Shown: positions 9,194-18,408, counted from the stretch's first letter. The stretch is 64,000 nucleotides of DNA from JBQTKD01 sp963703165 (GCA_963703165.1 OY969798.1:620001-684000); one strand, 5' to 3'. Made by a program: numbers and translations. The notes: a model not told the origin generated them from the sequence alone.

Positions 9194-10473
9194 TTGCCAC
9201 GACGGCTTGCGGCAGTGCTGTGCGCCATGGTCGCCGCGCTGCTCGCGCTGGCGATCGGTGCCGGACCAGCGGCGGCGGCCGGCGAGGATCTGCACGGCAC
9301 GCTGAAGGACGGCGGCGAGCCGGTCGCGAACGTGCGCGTGTTCGCCACCACCCCCGACGGCGCCCCGATCGGTGAGGCCCGCAGCGATGCCACCGGCGCC
9401 TGGGCGATCCCGCTGCCCGGGTCCCGGCAGCTACACGGTGACCCTGGACACCGCGACGTTGCCGCAGGGCGTCGAACTGCGCGACGCCGACCGCTCCTCG
9501 GCCACCAAGGACGTGCTCAGCGGCCAGACGAAACCGCAGCTGTTCCCTCTCGGTGAGGCCGCCGGGCCGAGCGCCGGCAGCCAGGACCTCAACCGCACCG
9601 CGCAACTGACGGCCGAGGGCTTGCGCTTCGGGCTGATCCTCGCGCTCGCGGCGTTGGGTCTCTCACTGATCTACGGCACCACCAAGCTGGTCAACTTCGC
9701 GCACGGCGAGTTGGTCACCCTGGGCGCCCTGGTCGCCTGGTGGATCAACGTCGACGGCGGGCTCGCGTTGCTCCCCGCGGCGGCCCTCGCGGTGCTGATC
9801 TGCGGAGCCGGTGGCTGGACCCAGGACAAGTTCTTCTGGGGTCAGCTGCGCCGCCGTGGAACCGGCCTGGTCCCGATGATGATCGTCTCCATCGGACTGG
9901 CACTGCTGGCCCGCTACGTCCTGCTGTACTTCTTCGGCGGCGGCAACGAGGCGTACACCGACTACCAGGGCCAACGTGCCGTGCAGCCCTTCGGCCTGCC
10001 GATCGCCCTGGCCCCGCGCGACTACTGGAGCATGGGCATCGCGGCCGTCGCGATCGTGCTCACGCTGCTCGCCCTGAACAAGACCCGCCTCGGTAAGGCG
10101 ACCCGCGCCGTCGCGGACAACCCGTCACTGGCCGCTGCCTCCGGGATCGACGTCGACCGGGTCATCCGGACCGTCTGGATCGTCGGCGCCGCCCTGGCCG
10201 GCCTGGCGGGCATCCTGCTGGGCGTCGCCCAGCAGGTGCAGTTCCAGATGGGTCAGCAGATCCTGCTGCTCATGTTCGCCGCGGTCACCCTCGGCGGCCT
10301 GGGCACCGCGACCGGCGCCCTCGTCGGCTCACTGGTCATCGCGGTGCTTCATCCAGCTGTCCACGTTGGTGATCTCCCCCGAGCTGAAGAACCTCGGTGC
10401 GCTCGGCGTGCTGATCCTGATCCTGCTGGTCCGTCCGCAGGGCATCCTCGGGCGCCGCGAGCGGATCGGGTGA
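9194..10473 (+). CDS. livH: branched-chain amino acid ABC permease LivH with secreted N-terminal domain (two frameshifts)
   Basis: Inner-membrane permease subunit of a LivHMGF importer. Before the usual permease it has a signal peptide (PRRLAAVLCAMVAALLALAI, ending AAAAGED) and a domain of roughly 90 residues, EDLHGTLKDGGEPVANVRVF onward, like carboxypeptidase regulatory-like beta-sandwiches. The permease then starts TAEGLRFGLILALAALGLSL and has eight or so hydrophobic segments and the family's NFAHGELVTLGAL motif. Two frame breaks occur: near 9415-9426 (PLPG/PGSYTVTL) and near 10344-10350, after which the expected ending (LVISPELKNLGALGVLILIL to LVRPQGILGRRERIG) is in another frame, stopping at 10473. 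The span carries two extra bases. The TTG at 9194 is chosen for the strong GGGGAGGG ahead of it; a GTG at 9152 is the alternative. Confidence 0.85.
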
Positions 10474-10483
10474 GGGGGTAGCC

Positions 10484-11481
10484 ATGGACTGGACGCAGCA
10501 TCTTCACCAACTCCGCCGAGGCCGGGCTTCGGCGTCGACGCCGTGTACTTCGCCCTCGCCGCGATCGGCCTGAACATCCACTTCGGCTACGCGGGCCTGC
10601 TGAACTTCGGTCACGCCGCCTTCATGGCGATGGGCTCCTACGGCCTGGCCGTGTCCATCGCCACCTACGACCTGCCCTTCGGCGTCGCGATCGCCATCGG
10701 GCTGGGCCTGTCGGTGCTGCTCGCGGTGCTGCTCGGCATACCGACCCTGCGGCTACGGGCGGACTATCTGGCGATCGCGACGATCGCGGCCGCGGAGATG
10801 ATCCGCCTGATTCTGCAGTCGGTGGCGTTGGAGGACAAGTTCGGCGGCACCGACGGCATCCAGCAGTTCTCCACCGCGTTCTTCGAGATGAACCCGTACC
10901 CGACGGGCAATCGCTACGGCATCGGGCCGGTCGACTACGACGCCCGCACGTTCTGGGTGCTGACCGTCGGTTGGAGCCTGGTCGCGATCGTCTGCTGCCT
11001 CGTCGCGCTGCTGGTGCGCAGCCCGTGGGGTCGCGTCATCAAGGCGATCCGCGAGGACGAGGACGCGGTGCGCAGCCTCGGCAAGAACGTCTACTCGTAC
11101 AAGATGCAGGCGCTGATCCTCGGCGGCGTCATCGGCTCGTTGGGCGGGTTCATCGCGGCGCTGGGCAAGGGGTCGGTGCAGCCCGGTCTCTACGGCACCG
11201 AGACCACGTTCCTGTGTTACGTCGTGCTGATCCTGGGCGGTGCCGCGCGGGTGTTCGGTCCGGTCGTCGGCGCGATGATCCTGTGGACACTGCTGGCCTT
11301 CTCCGACGCGGTGCTGCGCCAGGCCGTGGCCGCCGGGCACATCCCCACCTCGATCATGGAGGCCACGCAGGTCGGGCAGGTCCGGTTCATGCTCGTCGGC
11401 CTCGGGTTGGTCCTGCTGGTGGTCTTCCGACCACAAGGAATCTTCGGCGATCGACGGGAGATGGCCCTCGATGTCCGCTGA
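10484..11481 (+). CDS. livM: branched-chain amino acid ABC permease LivM (two frameshifts at 5' end)
   Basis: Second permease of the importer. The intact part from 10543 reads MYFALAAIGLNIHFGYAGLL then NFGHAAFMAMGSYG, the LivM signature, with further membrane segments and the ending VFRPQGIFGDRREM. The real start is the ATG at 10484, which follows GAGGGGG and begins MDWTQ. To join it to the body, one extra base must be removed near 10496-10502 and another near 10524-10530, giving IFTNSAEAGFGVDAVYFALA. The span is two bases over a multiple of three, in agreement. It is 10 bases after livH and overlaps livG by 11 bases. Confidence 0.85.
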
Positions 11482-12406
11482 CTCGTACGGGGTCCCCGAG
11501 GTCCCACGGATCCATTCCGAGCACCACGCGGTGGCGATGGACGCCCTCGCGGGCTCCGACCCCGATCCCGGTTCCCGTAAGCCGGATCCGATCATGGTTG
11601 CCGACTCGGTCGTGCGTCGTTTCGGTGGCCTGACCGCCGTCAGCGTCGGGCACCTGGAGATCCAGCGGCACTCGATCACCGCGCTGATCGGACCCAACGG
11701 CGCGGGGAAGACGACGCTGTTCAACATCCTCACCGGCTTCGACCGGGCCGAGGCCGGGGCGTGGACCTTCCAGGGCAAGGTGGTCAGCGGCAAGCCGCCG
11801 CATCGCCTCGCCCGCGCGGGCATGGTCCGCACCTTCCAGCTCACCAAGGCGCTCTCGAAGCTGTCCGTGCTGGACAACATGCGTCTGGGCGCGACCGGGC
11901 AGCGTGGCGAGTCGTTGTGGGCAGCGATGGCGCACCCGCTGTGGCGCCGTCAGGAGGCGGCGACCACCGCTCGCGCGATGGAACTGCTGGATCGCTTCAA
12001 GCTCACCCACGTCGCGCACGACTTCGCGGGCACCCTGTCCGGTGGGCAGCGCAAGCTGCTGGAGATGGCGCGCGCACTGATGACCGACCCGACGCTGGTG
12101 ATGCTCGACGAGCCGATGGCCGGGGTGAACCCGGCGTTGGCACAGAGCCTGCTCGGACACGTGAAGGGGCTGCGCGACGAGGGCCTGACCGTCGTCTTCG
12201 TCGAGCACGACATGGACGTCGTGCGCGACATCGCCGACTGGGCCGTGGTGATGGCCGCCGGATCGATCGTCGCCGAGGGCCCGCCCGCGACGGTGATGGC
12301 GGACGACCGAGTGATCGACGCCTACCTCGGATCGCACCACGATGCGCCTCTGTCCATCGAGGAAGAAGAAGAGCGCCTGGCCGAAGTAGAGGACGGGACC
12401 CCATGA
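11471..12406 (+). CDS. livG: branched-chain amino acid ABC ATP-binding protein LivG
   Basis: 311-residue ATPase subunit. Walker A is GPNGAGKTT near residue 76, the Q-loop region is VRTFQLTKAL, the signature is LSGGQRKLLEMARAL, Walker B is LVMLDEPMAG and the switch histidine is in VFVEHDMDVV. The C-terminal GPPATVMADDRVIDAYLG stretch is typical of LivG. An unusual N-terminal extension of about 40 residues (rich in Asp, Pro, Ser) precedes the domain, and an acidic tail (EEEEERLAEVEDG) follows. It overlaps livM by 11 bases and livF by four (ATGA), indicating a tightly coupled operon. Confidence 0.92.
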   Translation: MSADSYGVPEVPRIHSEHHAVAMDALAGSDPDPGSRKPDPIMVADSVVRRFGGLTAVSVGHLEIQRHSITALIGPNGAGKTTLFNILTGFDRAEAGAWTFQGKVVSGKPPHRLARAGMVRTFQLTKALSKLSVLDNMRLGATGQRGESLWAAMAHPLWRRQEAATTARAMELLDRFKLTHVAHDFAGTLSGGQRKLLEMARALMTDPTLVMLDEPMAGVNPALAQSLLGHVKGLRDEGLTVVFVEHDMDVVRDIADWAVVMAAGSIVAEGPPATVMADDRVIDAYLGSHHDAPLSIEEEEERLAEVEDGTP

Positions 12407-13156
12407 GCACCGAAGCGCCCATGCCTGCGCCCGCGACCGTGCAGCTGGAGGCACGCGACCTGGTCGCCGGGTACACGCCTGAGGTCAACATCCTCAACGG
12501 CGTCGACGTGACCATCGCCAAGGGGGAACTCGTCGGCATCATCGGCCCGAACGGGGCCGGGAAGTCGACGCTGCTCAAGGCGATGTTCGGCCTGGTGCCG
12601 GTGCGTTCGGGGACGGTGACCCTGGGCGGGGACGACATCACGGGGCTCAAGGCGAACAAGCTGGTCGCCCGCGGGGTCGGGTACGTGCCGCAGAACAACA
12701 ACGTGTTCCCGAGCCTGACCATCGAGGAGAACCTGCAGATGGGGATGTATCTGAATCCCCGTCAGTTCAAGGAGCGCTTCGAGCACGTCTGCGAACTGTT
12801 CCCCGCCCTCGGCGATCCGCCGCAAGCAGCGCTGCGGGTCATTGTCCGGCGGCGAGCGGCAGATGGTCGCAATGGGGCGAGCCCTCATGCCGAACCCGCA
12901 GGTGCTGCTGCTCGACGAGCCGTCCGCGGGCCTGTCCCCCGCGCTGCAGGACGAGGTCTTCATCCGGACCAAGCGGATCAACCGCACCGGGGTGACGGTG
13001 CTGATGGTCGAGCAGAACGCCCGGCGCTGCCTGCAGATCTGCCACCGCGGCTACGTCCTGGACAACGGCCGCAACGCGTACAGCGGTACGGGCAAGAGCC
13101 TGATCAACGACCCGAAGGTGATCGAGCTGTACCTGGGGACGCTGGCCCGGGCGTGA
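12403..13156 (+). CDS. livF: branched-chain amino acid ABC ATP-binding protein LivF (one frameshift)
   Basis: Second ATPase of the importer. The N-terminal half has Walker A (GPNGAGKSTLLKAMFGLVPV) and the LivF-type Q-loop segment GVGYVPQNNNVFPSLTIEEN. After FPALGD the frame is lost near 12813-12820. One extra C there must be removed to read RRKQRCGSLSGGERQMVAMG, then Walker B (VLLLDEPSAGLSP) and the switch histidine position, here Q (LMVEQNARR), as is normal in LivF. The span is one base over a multiple of three. It ends at 13156 and its last 53 bases overlap the convergent peptidase gene. Confidence 0.88.
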
Positions 13157-14729
13157 CGCTCAACGCCGTCGGCTCCGGCAACGGCGTTCCGGCGCACCAG
13201 ACGTCGACCTCGCTGGTGCTGATCCGCTCCGGCAGCATGCCGGTCCGCAGGTAACGCAGCGTCAGATCGTTGACGCAGCTGTTGTCCCCTGCACTGGCGA
13301 TGTGCCCGACCTCGCGGGACACCACCAGCACGGAGTCGGGGAACAGCGTGCGCACTGTGATGCCGTTGACCAACGGCGTCGCTCCGTCGATCTCCCGCCC
13401 GGTGAGCAGCAACGGCGGCGCCTGCGAGCCGTCCACCTCGGCACGGTCCTTCTGATGCGGCCAGGTCAGGCACGGCAGGTAGTTCTCGACGAGCTTCCAC
13501 GCGGCGAACGGCGACTCCTCCGCCGCGGCGAATCCGTCCGCGCGCCAGGTGGCGTAGTCCGCCGGCCACCGCGAGTCACCGCAGGCCGCGGCGTTGTACG
13601 CCGCCGCTGAGTTGTCGGTGTCGGCGGCGGCCGCGATCCCGGCCGCGGGAGCGGTCACCTCGGCCGCCTCCTCGGACAGCGTGGCTGCGCGGTGCACGAG
13701 GGCGAAGAACGTCGCTCCCGCGGGCCAGGTCGCCGGCGAGTACAGCGTCTGCAGCAGCCCGTTGCGCCACGCGGACTGGCTCAGTTCGTCCGGGGTCCGC
13801 TCGACCAGGAGCCGGTCGATCGCGTAGTAGGCCGCCTCGACCTCCGTCGCAGCCGATCCGAGGCCGTACACGGCGTCGTGGTCGGCGACCCAGGCGAAGA
13901 AGCGTTGCGCGGCGGCCTCGAAGCCCACGGCGTCGATCCGCAGGCTCGCGTACCCCCACGTCGTCGGGTCGACGTTGCTGTCCAGCACCATCCGCCCGAC
14001 CCGCTCCGGGTACGTACTCGCGTACAGCTGGCCGAGGTACGTGCCGTAGGAGAAGCCGTAGTAGTCGATCGTCTCGGCGCCCAGGGCGCGCCGGATGGCG
14101 TCCATGTCCGCAGCCACGTCGGTGCTGGTCATGTGCTCCAACCTCGTGGAGTTGGCGGCGGTGCAGTCCGCGACGTACTGCTCGGCCAGGGCCAGGGACG
14201 TCGTCTCGTTGAGCCCCGGCTCCTCGTCCAGGCGGGTGACCGGCTCGATGATCGCGATCCGCGTGGAGCGGTCGTTGCCGCACTCCAGCGCGGGCAGGCT
14301 CGCACCTACTCCGCGCGGGTCGAACCCGATCAGGTCGTGGTCGCGGCGGATCGCTGCGCCGAACTCGCCGGTGAACAACGCGGAGGCGGCCAGCCCGGAG
14401 GCCCCGGGGCCGCCCGGGTTGACCAGCAGGGGGCCGCGGTAGGTCGTGGGGTCACCGGTGGCACGCAACCGCGAGATCGCGACGGCGATCCGGCCCGCCT
14501 GCGGGTCGGCCCGGTCCAACGGCACGAGCACGTGCCTGCACTGGGCCGCGAGGGCCACGAGCGGCGCGTCGGTGCAGGCGCCCCACTCCTGCGAGGGCCC
14601 GGCGGCCGAGACCGTCTCAGTGGGTGTGGTGGGGGTCGGGGTGTCGGTGGCGGAGGCCATGACGGAGGCGCCACCGAGGGCGCAGACGGCGCCGGTGGTC
14701 ACGGCGACGATCTTGCTGATCCTGCGCAT
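13104..14729 (-). CDS. secreted alpha/beta-hydrolase, TAP-like tripeptidyl aminopeptidase
   Basis: 541-residue exported serine peptidase of the S33/TAP group that trims N-terminal tripeptides in Streptomyces. A signal peptide (MRRISKIVAVTTGAVCALGG, cleavage near ASA) leads to a Thr/Pro-rich linker. The hydrolase core has the oxyanion motif VNPGGPGASG, the nucleophile elbow GFSYGTYLG, the aspartate region PPLLLTGREIDGATPL and the histidine VGHIASAGDNSC, followed by the TAP C-terminal domain. The ATG at 14729 is preferred to one 84 bases upstream because the signal peptide starts there. The 3' end overlaps livF by 53 bases in the opposite direction; the extra C-terminal tail (about 20 Pro/Ser-rich residues) lies in that overlap. 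The gene sits between livF and the binding-protein gene. Confidence 0.88.
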   Translation of the reverse strand: MRRISKIVAVTTGAVCALGGASVMASATDTPTPTTPTETVSAAGPSQEWGACTDAPLVALAAQCRHVLVPLDRADPQAGRIAVAISRLRATGDPTTYRGPLLVNPGGPGASGLAASALFTGEFGAAIRRDHDLIGFDPRGVGASLPALECGNDRSTRIAIIEPVTRLDEEPGLNETTSLALAEQYVADCTAANSTRLEHMTSTDVAADMDAIRRALGAETIDYYGFSYGTYLGQLYASTYPERVGRMVLDSNVDPTTWGYASLRIDAVGFEAAAQRFFAWVADHDAVYGLGSAATEVEAAYYAIDRLLVERTPDELSQSAWRNGLLQTLYSPATWPAGATFFALVHRAATLSEEAAEVTAPAAGIAAAADTDNSAAAYNAAACGDSRWPADYATWRADGFAAAEESPFAAWKLVENYLPCLTWPHQKDRAEVDGSQAPPLLLTGREIDGATPLVNGITVRTLFPDSVLVVSREVGHIASAGDNSCVNDLTLRYLRTGMLPERISTSEVDVWCAGTPLPEPTALSVTPGPASPGTARSPSGR

Positions 14730-14847
14730 GTCCCGACCTCCGGCACGCACGTACGCCGCCGGACGTGCGTGTACCGGCGCCGTAATGGTGCATATCGGGA
14801 CAAACCGATTCAAGGGTCGGCGTCATGATCCTTTTCGGCACACACAG

Positions 14848-14879
14848 GAAGGGGCCCCGCCTGGCGGCGGGACCCCTTC
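14848..14879 (-). terminator. terminator after the branched-chain amino acid binding protein gene
   Basis: Near-perfect 14-bp inverted repeat (14848-14861 with 14866-14879, one G-T type mismatch) and a 4-base loop, 24 bases past the stop of the gene ending at 14903. It separates that gene from the downstream peptidase gene on the same strand. Confidence 0.75.
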
Positions 14880-14902
14880 GGAGCGTGCGGTGTGACCTTG
14901 GG

Positions 14903-16327
14903 TCAGAAGCTCGACGTCGACGTCGGGGACGGCGACGAGGTGCCCGTGCTGCTCGGCGACGTCGACGGCGACGAGGTCGCGCTCGAGGTCGGCGAGGCCG
15001 AGCTGCTCGGCGACGGCGACGAGGTCGACGGCGACGAGGTCGAGACGGGCAGCGCGCCACCCGAGACCGAGCCGGTGACCGGCTTCAGGAACTTGTACTT
15101 GTTGTCCGAGCCGAACTGGTAGATGCCCATCGACGCGATCGTCGGGTCACCGTTGGTGTCGAACTCGATCGGGCCGGACAGGCCGTCGTAGTTGATGTCC
15201 TTGCCGGCGGCCAGCAGGTCCTTGCACGCCTTGAACTCGGTGCACTTCTCGCCACCGGAGCTGACGTCGACCATCTTCGCGGCCATCGCGGTGCCGGTGT
15301 CAGACTTGGCAGCCTCGGCGGCGAGGGCGATCAGGATCGTGGCGTCGTAGGCCTCGGCCGCGTAGCTGTAGTCCTTCAGGTTGGCGTCGAACTCCGCGAG
15401 GCGTCCCTGGAGGGCCTTGGTCGGCTCGGAGCCCGGGATGGTGCCCTTGATGCCCTCGAGCGAGCCCGCCTTCACGGGGATGGTGTTCGACATGTTGCCG
15501 TCGACGAAGTACATCTTCTTGCCCGTCGGGAGCGGCAGGATGCCCTGCTTGATCATCTCGTCGATGATCTTGGAGGACTCCTCGAAGCCGATCAGCGCGA
15601 TCGCGTCGGCGTCGGCGGTCTTGAGCCGGGCAACCTCGGCGGTGAACTCGCTCGCGTCGGTGTTGTAGATGATCTTTTCCTTGACCTCGCCGTCGGCGTC
15701 GGTGAAGGCGTTCGCGGCCTGGTCGGCGAGGCTGGTGCCGTAGGCGTCCTGGCGAGCCAGGATCGCCATCGTCTCCGCACCGTCGTCGATGGCGGTCTCG
15801 CCCACGACGCGGCCCTGGAAGATGTCGCTGGGCGCGGTGCGGAAGTAGAGGCCCTTGTCCGAGTAGGTGCTCAGCTTGGTCGAGGTGTTCGACCCGGAGA
15901 TCTGCAGCACGCCGGAGCCGGTGATCTTGTCGATCACGTTCAGGGTGACCGCGGAGGCGGCCGCACCGACAATCGCGTCGACGCCGTCGTTCAGCATGCT
16001 GTCGACGGAGATGTTGGCGATGTCGGTCTTGTCGTCACCGGAGTCGCGCTCGACGACCTCGACCTGCTTGCCGAGTACACCGCCGGCGGCGTTGATGTCC
16101 TTGAGGGCGAGCTTCACACCCGCGGCCTGCGGGGGCCCGAGGATGACCAGGCTGCCGGTCTGCGGCAGCAACGTGCCGATCTTGAGCGTGCCGTCGCCGG
16201 CCTGCGTCTGGGTGGTCGGCTGCTCGATGGGGGCAGCGTTGTCGTCCTTGCTGCCACATGCGGCGAGCACCAGTCCGGCCGCAGCGGCCACCGCGAGTAC
16301 GCGGGCGGCGGGAAGGACACGGGCCAT
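14903..16327 (-). CDS. branched-chain amino acid-binding lipoprotein (LivK-like)
   Basis: 474-residue extracytoplasmic solute-binding protein of the Leu/Ile/Val-binding (periplasmic-binding type 1) family. The start at 16327 has AGGAG upstream. The lipoprotein signal ends in LVLAACGS, giving a lipid-anchored Cys near residue 26. The binding fold begins TLKIGTLLPQTGSLVILGPP and includes the SGDDKTDIANISVDSMLNDG and AILARQDAYGTSLADQAANA regions typical of the family. The last 45 or so residues are almost only Ser, Pro and Thr, an unusual tail for a binding protein. It probably feeds the LivHMGF permease encoded at 9.2-13.2 kb, though it is on the opposite strand with the peptidase gene in between. 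Confidence 0.9.
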   Translation of the reverse strand: MARVLPAARVLAVAAAAGLVLAACGSKDDNAAPIEQPTTQTQAGDGTLKIGTLLPQTGSLVILGPPQAAGVKLALKDINAAGGVLGKQVEVVERDSGDDKTDIANISVDSMLNDGVDAIVGAAASAVTLNVIDKITGSGVLQISGSNTSTKLSTYSDKGLYFRTAPSDIFQGRVVGETAIDDGAETMAILARQDAYGTSLADQAANAFTDADGEVKEKIIYNTDASEFTAEVARLKTADADAIALIGFEESSKIIDEMIKQGILPLPTGKKMYFVDGNMSNTIPVKAGSLEGIKGTIPGSEPTKALQGRLAEFDANLKDYSYAAEAYDATILIALAAEAAKSDTGTAMAAKMVDVSSGGEKCTEFKACKDLLAAGKDINYDGLSGPIEFDTNGDPTIASMGIYQFGSDNKYKFLKPVTGSVSGGALPVSTSSPSTSSPSPSSSASPTSSATSSPSTSPSSTGTSSPSPTSTSSF

Positions 16328-16530
16328 GAGGTGGACTCCTCGATAGTCATGAGACAGGTGAACAATCACGCGGGCGCGCGTGTTGATCCCCCATCAGGTT
16401 GGTCTCAGGGAACCTAACGGAGCAACACGCGGCGCGGTTGGAGCTTGGGCAACGGTGCACAAGCCGTATCCGCTTCGTGATCTTCGTGCCCACGACTGCC
16501 CCAAATGCCGGGAAAGCGCAGGTCAGCGCG

Positions 16531-17157
16531 TCAGGCGAGACCGAGGCCCGGGTCCGCGCCGTCGGTCGCGGAGTCCCCCCGTTCGGAGTCGGCGATGATC
16601 ACCGACGCGACCTCGCGCATGCTCATCCGCCGGTCCATCGAGGCCTTCTGGATCCACCGGAACGCCTCGGGCTCGGTGAGTCCGTACTTGGTCTGCAGGC
16701 AGCCCTTGGCGCGGTCGACGAGCTTGCGCACCTCGAACCGCTCGGCGAGCCCGGAGACCTCCTGCTCGAGCTGGACGATCTCGGCGTGCCGGGACAGGGC
16801 CATCTCGATCGCCGGCAGCAGGTCGTTCTTCGTGAACGGCTTCACCAGGTATGCCATCACGCCCGCGTCCCGGGCCCGGCTGACGAGCTCCTTCTGCGAG
16901 AACGCGGTCAGCATCACCACAGCCGCACCCCGCTTGGCCACGATCTGCTCGGCGGCGGTGATCCCGTCCTGCAGGGGCATCTTCACGTCGAGGATCACCA
17001 GGTCGGGCTTGAACTCCTCGACCAGCTCGACGGCCCGCAGACCGTCGCCCGCCTCGGCGACGACCTCGAAGCCCTCTTCCTCGAGCATCTCGCGCAGGTC
17101 CATCCGGATCAGGGTCTCGTCCTCCGCGATGACGACACGGCGAGCTTCGGATGGCAT
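16531..17157 (-). CDS. pdtaR: ANTAR-domain response regulator, PdtaR-like
   Basis: 208-residue two-component regulator that acts on RNA: phosphorylation of the receiver domain lets the ANTAR domain bind paired hairpins in nascent transcripts and prevent termination. The receiver (residues 7-122) has the acidic pair EDE at 11-13, the phospho-Asp in VILDVKMPLQDG near residue 56, and Lys in VKPFTKND. The ANTAR domain follows (LVDRAKGCLQTKYGLTEPEA then RWIQKASMDRRMSMREVA). It matches Rv1626/PdtaR in length and order. The partner kinase PdtaS is not in the window. The 203-base gap to its left (16328-16530) holds no gene and presumably contains the promoter of the binding protein. Confidence 0.92.
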   Translation of the reverse strand: MPSEARRVVIAEDETLIRMDLREMLEEEGFEVVAEAGDGLRAVELVEEFKPDLVILDVKMPLQDGITAAEQIVAKRGAAVVMLTAFSQKELVSRARDAGVMAYLVKPFTKNDLLPAIEMALSRHAEIVQLEQEVSGLAERFEVRKLVDRAKGCLQTKYGLTEPEAFRWIQKASMDRRMSMREVASVIIADSERGDSATDGADPGLGLA

Positions 17158-17281
17158 GCGTCGAACCTATCCAATGCACCGCTCTCCCGGCTGTCCTCAC
17201 GAAGCCGCTGACCAGCGCTTCCGCCTACGAGTGGCGATCAACACACTCCCCTGCGCGGATACACTGACCCGGCTCAACCCG

Positions 17282-17365
17282 GCCGGGGTGGCGGAATGGC
17301 AGACGCGGGTGGCTCAAACCCACCTGACTCACAAGGTCATGCGGGTTCGAATCCCGCCCTCGGCA
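17282..17365 (+). tRNA. tRNA-Leu (anticodon CAA)
   Basis: Acceptor arms GCCGGGG (17282-17288) and CCTCGGC (17358-17364) pair with one G-U and are followed by discriminator A at 17365. The anticodon stem GGTGG/CCACC encloses CTCAAAC, giving anticodon CAA, which reads UUG. A long variable arm (TGACTCACAAGGTCATG region) marks a class II tRNA. The T arm is GCGGG TTCGAAT CCCGC. CCA is not encoded. Confidence 0.95.
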
Positions 17366-17424
17366 CTCCCTCGGGCGACCGCTGTCCGCGGAAAGCGCGA
17401 ACCAGGTCGGTCGTCGTTTCAAGC

Positions 17425-17441
17425 GCGCGACTTCGTCGCGC
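17425..17441 (+). terminator. short hairpin downstream of tRNA-Leu
   Basis: Perfect 7-bp stem gcgcgac/gtcgcgc with loop ttc, 60 bases after the tRNA. It may end tRNA transcription. The rest of the 243-base gap to the next gene shows nothing else recognisable. Confidence 0.35.
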
Positions 17442-17608
17442 CGGCGGGGGCTTCGCCACCCGCACCCCCTTCACGAATCCGGGCCGCCCGAGCACCCGCG
17501 CCCCGTTCGTTCACCCGCCCCGACCGAGCCAGGCCCGCCGACCTGGCGCCGATGCTCGGCGTGGCACCACCGGCTCGGCCTCCAACCGCGATATCACCGT
17601 CCTGAGCA

Positions 17609-18382
17609 ATGGCGAGAACTCGCCGCAGGGGCACAGGACGGGCGGTCATGACGGTGAGGGTTGGCGGTACAGGTCGGGCTGGTGCCCGGCGGCGCGCTCG
17701 TCGCCTGAGTCTCCTGGTCGGCGTCCCGACGCTGGGTGTGAACCTGGTGCTGAGCGCGGTCCCGGCGAGCGCAGTGGCCCCGATCGTCCCGGCGGCGCCG
17801 AACCCGTACGAGCAGGTCTTCTGCGACCCCGCGGCCGGTGCCTGCACCACGTCGCCGCTCACCGGAAGCACCGACACCTTCACGGCCACCGCCACCGGCG
17901 GCAACCGCAGCGCCACCCTGGTGGCCGTCCTGAACAACAGCACCTCCCCGGACTGCCCGCAGTTCGAGGAGGGCAACAGCGACTGGGTGCACGTCGGCTT
18001 CAGCGATGCTCAACGCGGCTCGACGTGGAACAAGGTCGTCGTGATGACCAGCACCGAACCGGCCACCCTGACCGCCGCCCGCGCAGCCCTGCGCCGCGAC
18101 CTGGTCTGCTTCGAGGCGCCGTACCGCTTCTTCGTGCGCCCCGGCTACAAGCTCGACGAGGGCAAGCGCGAGCGCGGCCCGTACGCCGGCGTGCTCGCGA
18201 CCTGCACCACCGTCGACAGCCTGTTCCCCACCGAGTTCCGCAGCCGGGTCCAACCGCTGCCGTGCATCCTGGGCCGCCGCGTCGTGGCCTCCGGTGCCGG
18301 CTGGGTGGTGCAGAACATCGTGCGCATCCCACGCGACACCGCCGCCACGAAACTGCGGCACAACGTCCAGCCCCCCAGCTGA
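17609..18382 (+). CDS. secreted six-cysteine protein, paralogue of the next gene's C-terminal domain
   Basis: Unrecognised family. The 257-residue protein (or 244 if the ATG at 17648, preceded by AGGAC, is used) has an Arg-rich N region, a hydrophobic segment (LSLLVGVPTLGVNLVLSAV) and a likely cleavage after ASA. The mature part of about 195 residues contains exactly six cysteines and the motif CPQFEEGNSDWVHVGF, then RGSTWNKVVVM, CFEAPYRFFVRPGYKL and PCILGRR. The same cysteines and motifs recur in the next gene (C-x6-C and C-x50-C spacings are identical), so the two are tandem paralogues. Three disulfides and an extracellular role are inferred. No catalytic motif is visible. Confidence 0.75.
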   Translation: MARTRRRGTGRAVMTVRVGGTGRAGARRRARRLSLLVGVPTLGVNLVLSAVPASAVAPIVPAAPNPYEQVFCDPAAGACTTSPLTGSTDTFTATATGGNRSATLVAVLNNSTSPDCPQFEEGNSDWVHVGFSDAQRGSTWNKVVVMTSTEPATLTAARAALRRDLVCFEAPYRFFVRPGYKLDEGKRERGPYAGVLATCTTVDSLFPTEFRSRVQPLPCILGRRVVASGAGWVVQNIVRIPRDTAATKLRHNVQPPS

Positions 18383-18408
18383 TTCTGACGCGACGTCATG
18401 TGCATCAA

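Noticed and set aside
12800..12850. Programmed frameshifting in livF and the other broken genes
   Set aside because: There are no slippery heptamers with downstream structure, the shifts go both ways, and the affected families are not known to use recoding.
14920..15060. Short repeated units (gacgtcgacggcgacgagg type) resembling a repeat array
   Set aside because: They encode the Ser/Pro/Thr tail of the binding lipoprotein. Units are irregular and there are no spacers, so this is not CRISPR.
17225..17422. A 65-residue leftward frame over the tRNA gene
   Set aside because: It is the common spurious frame generated by tRNA sequence (the translated T-arm pattern).
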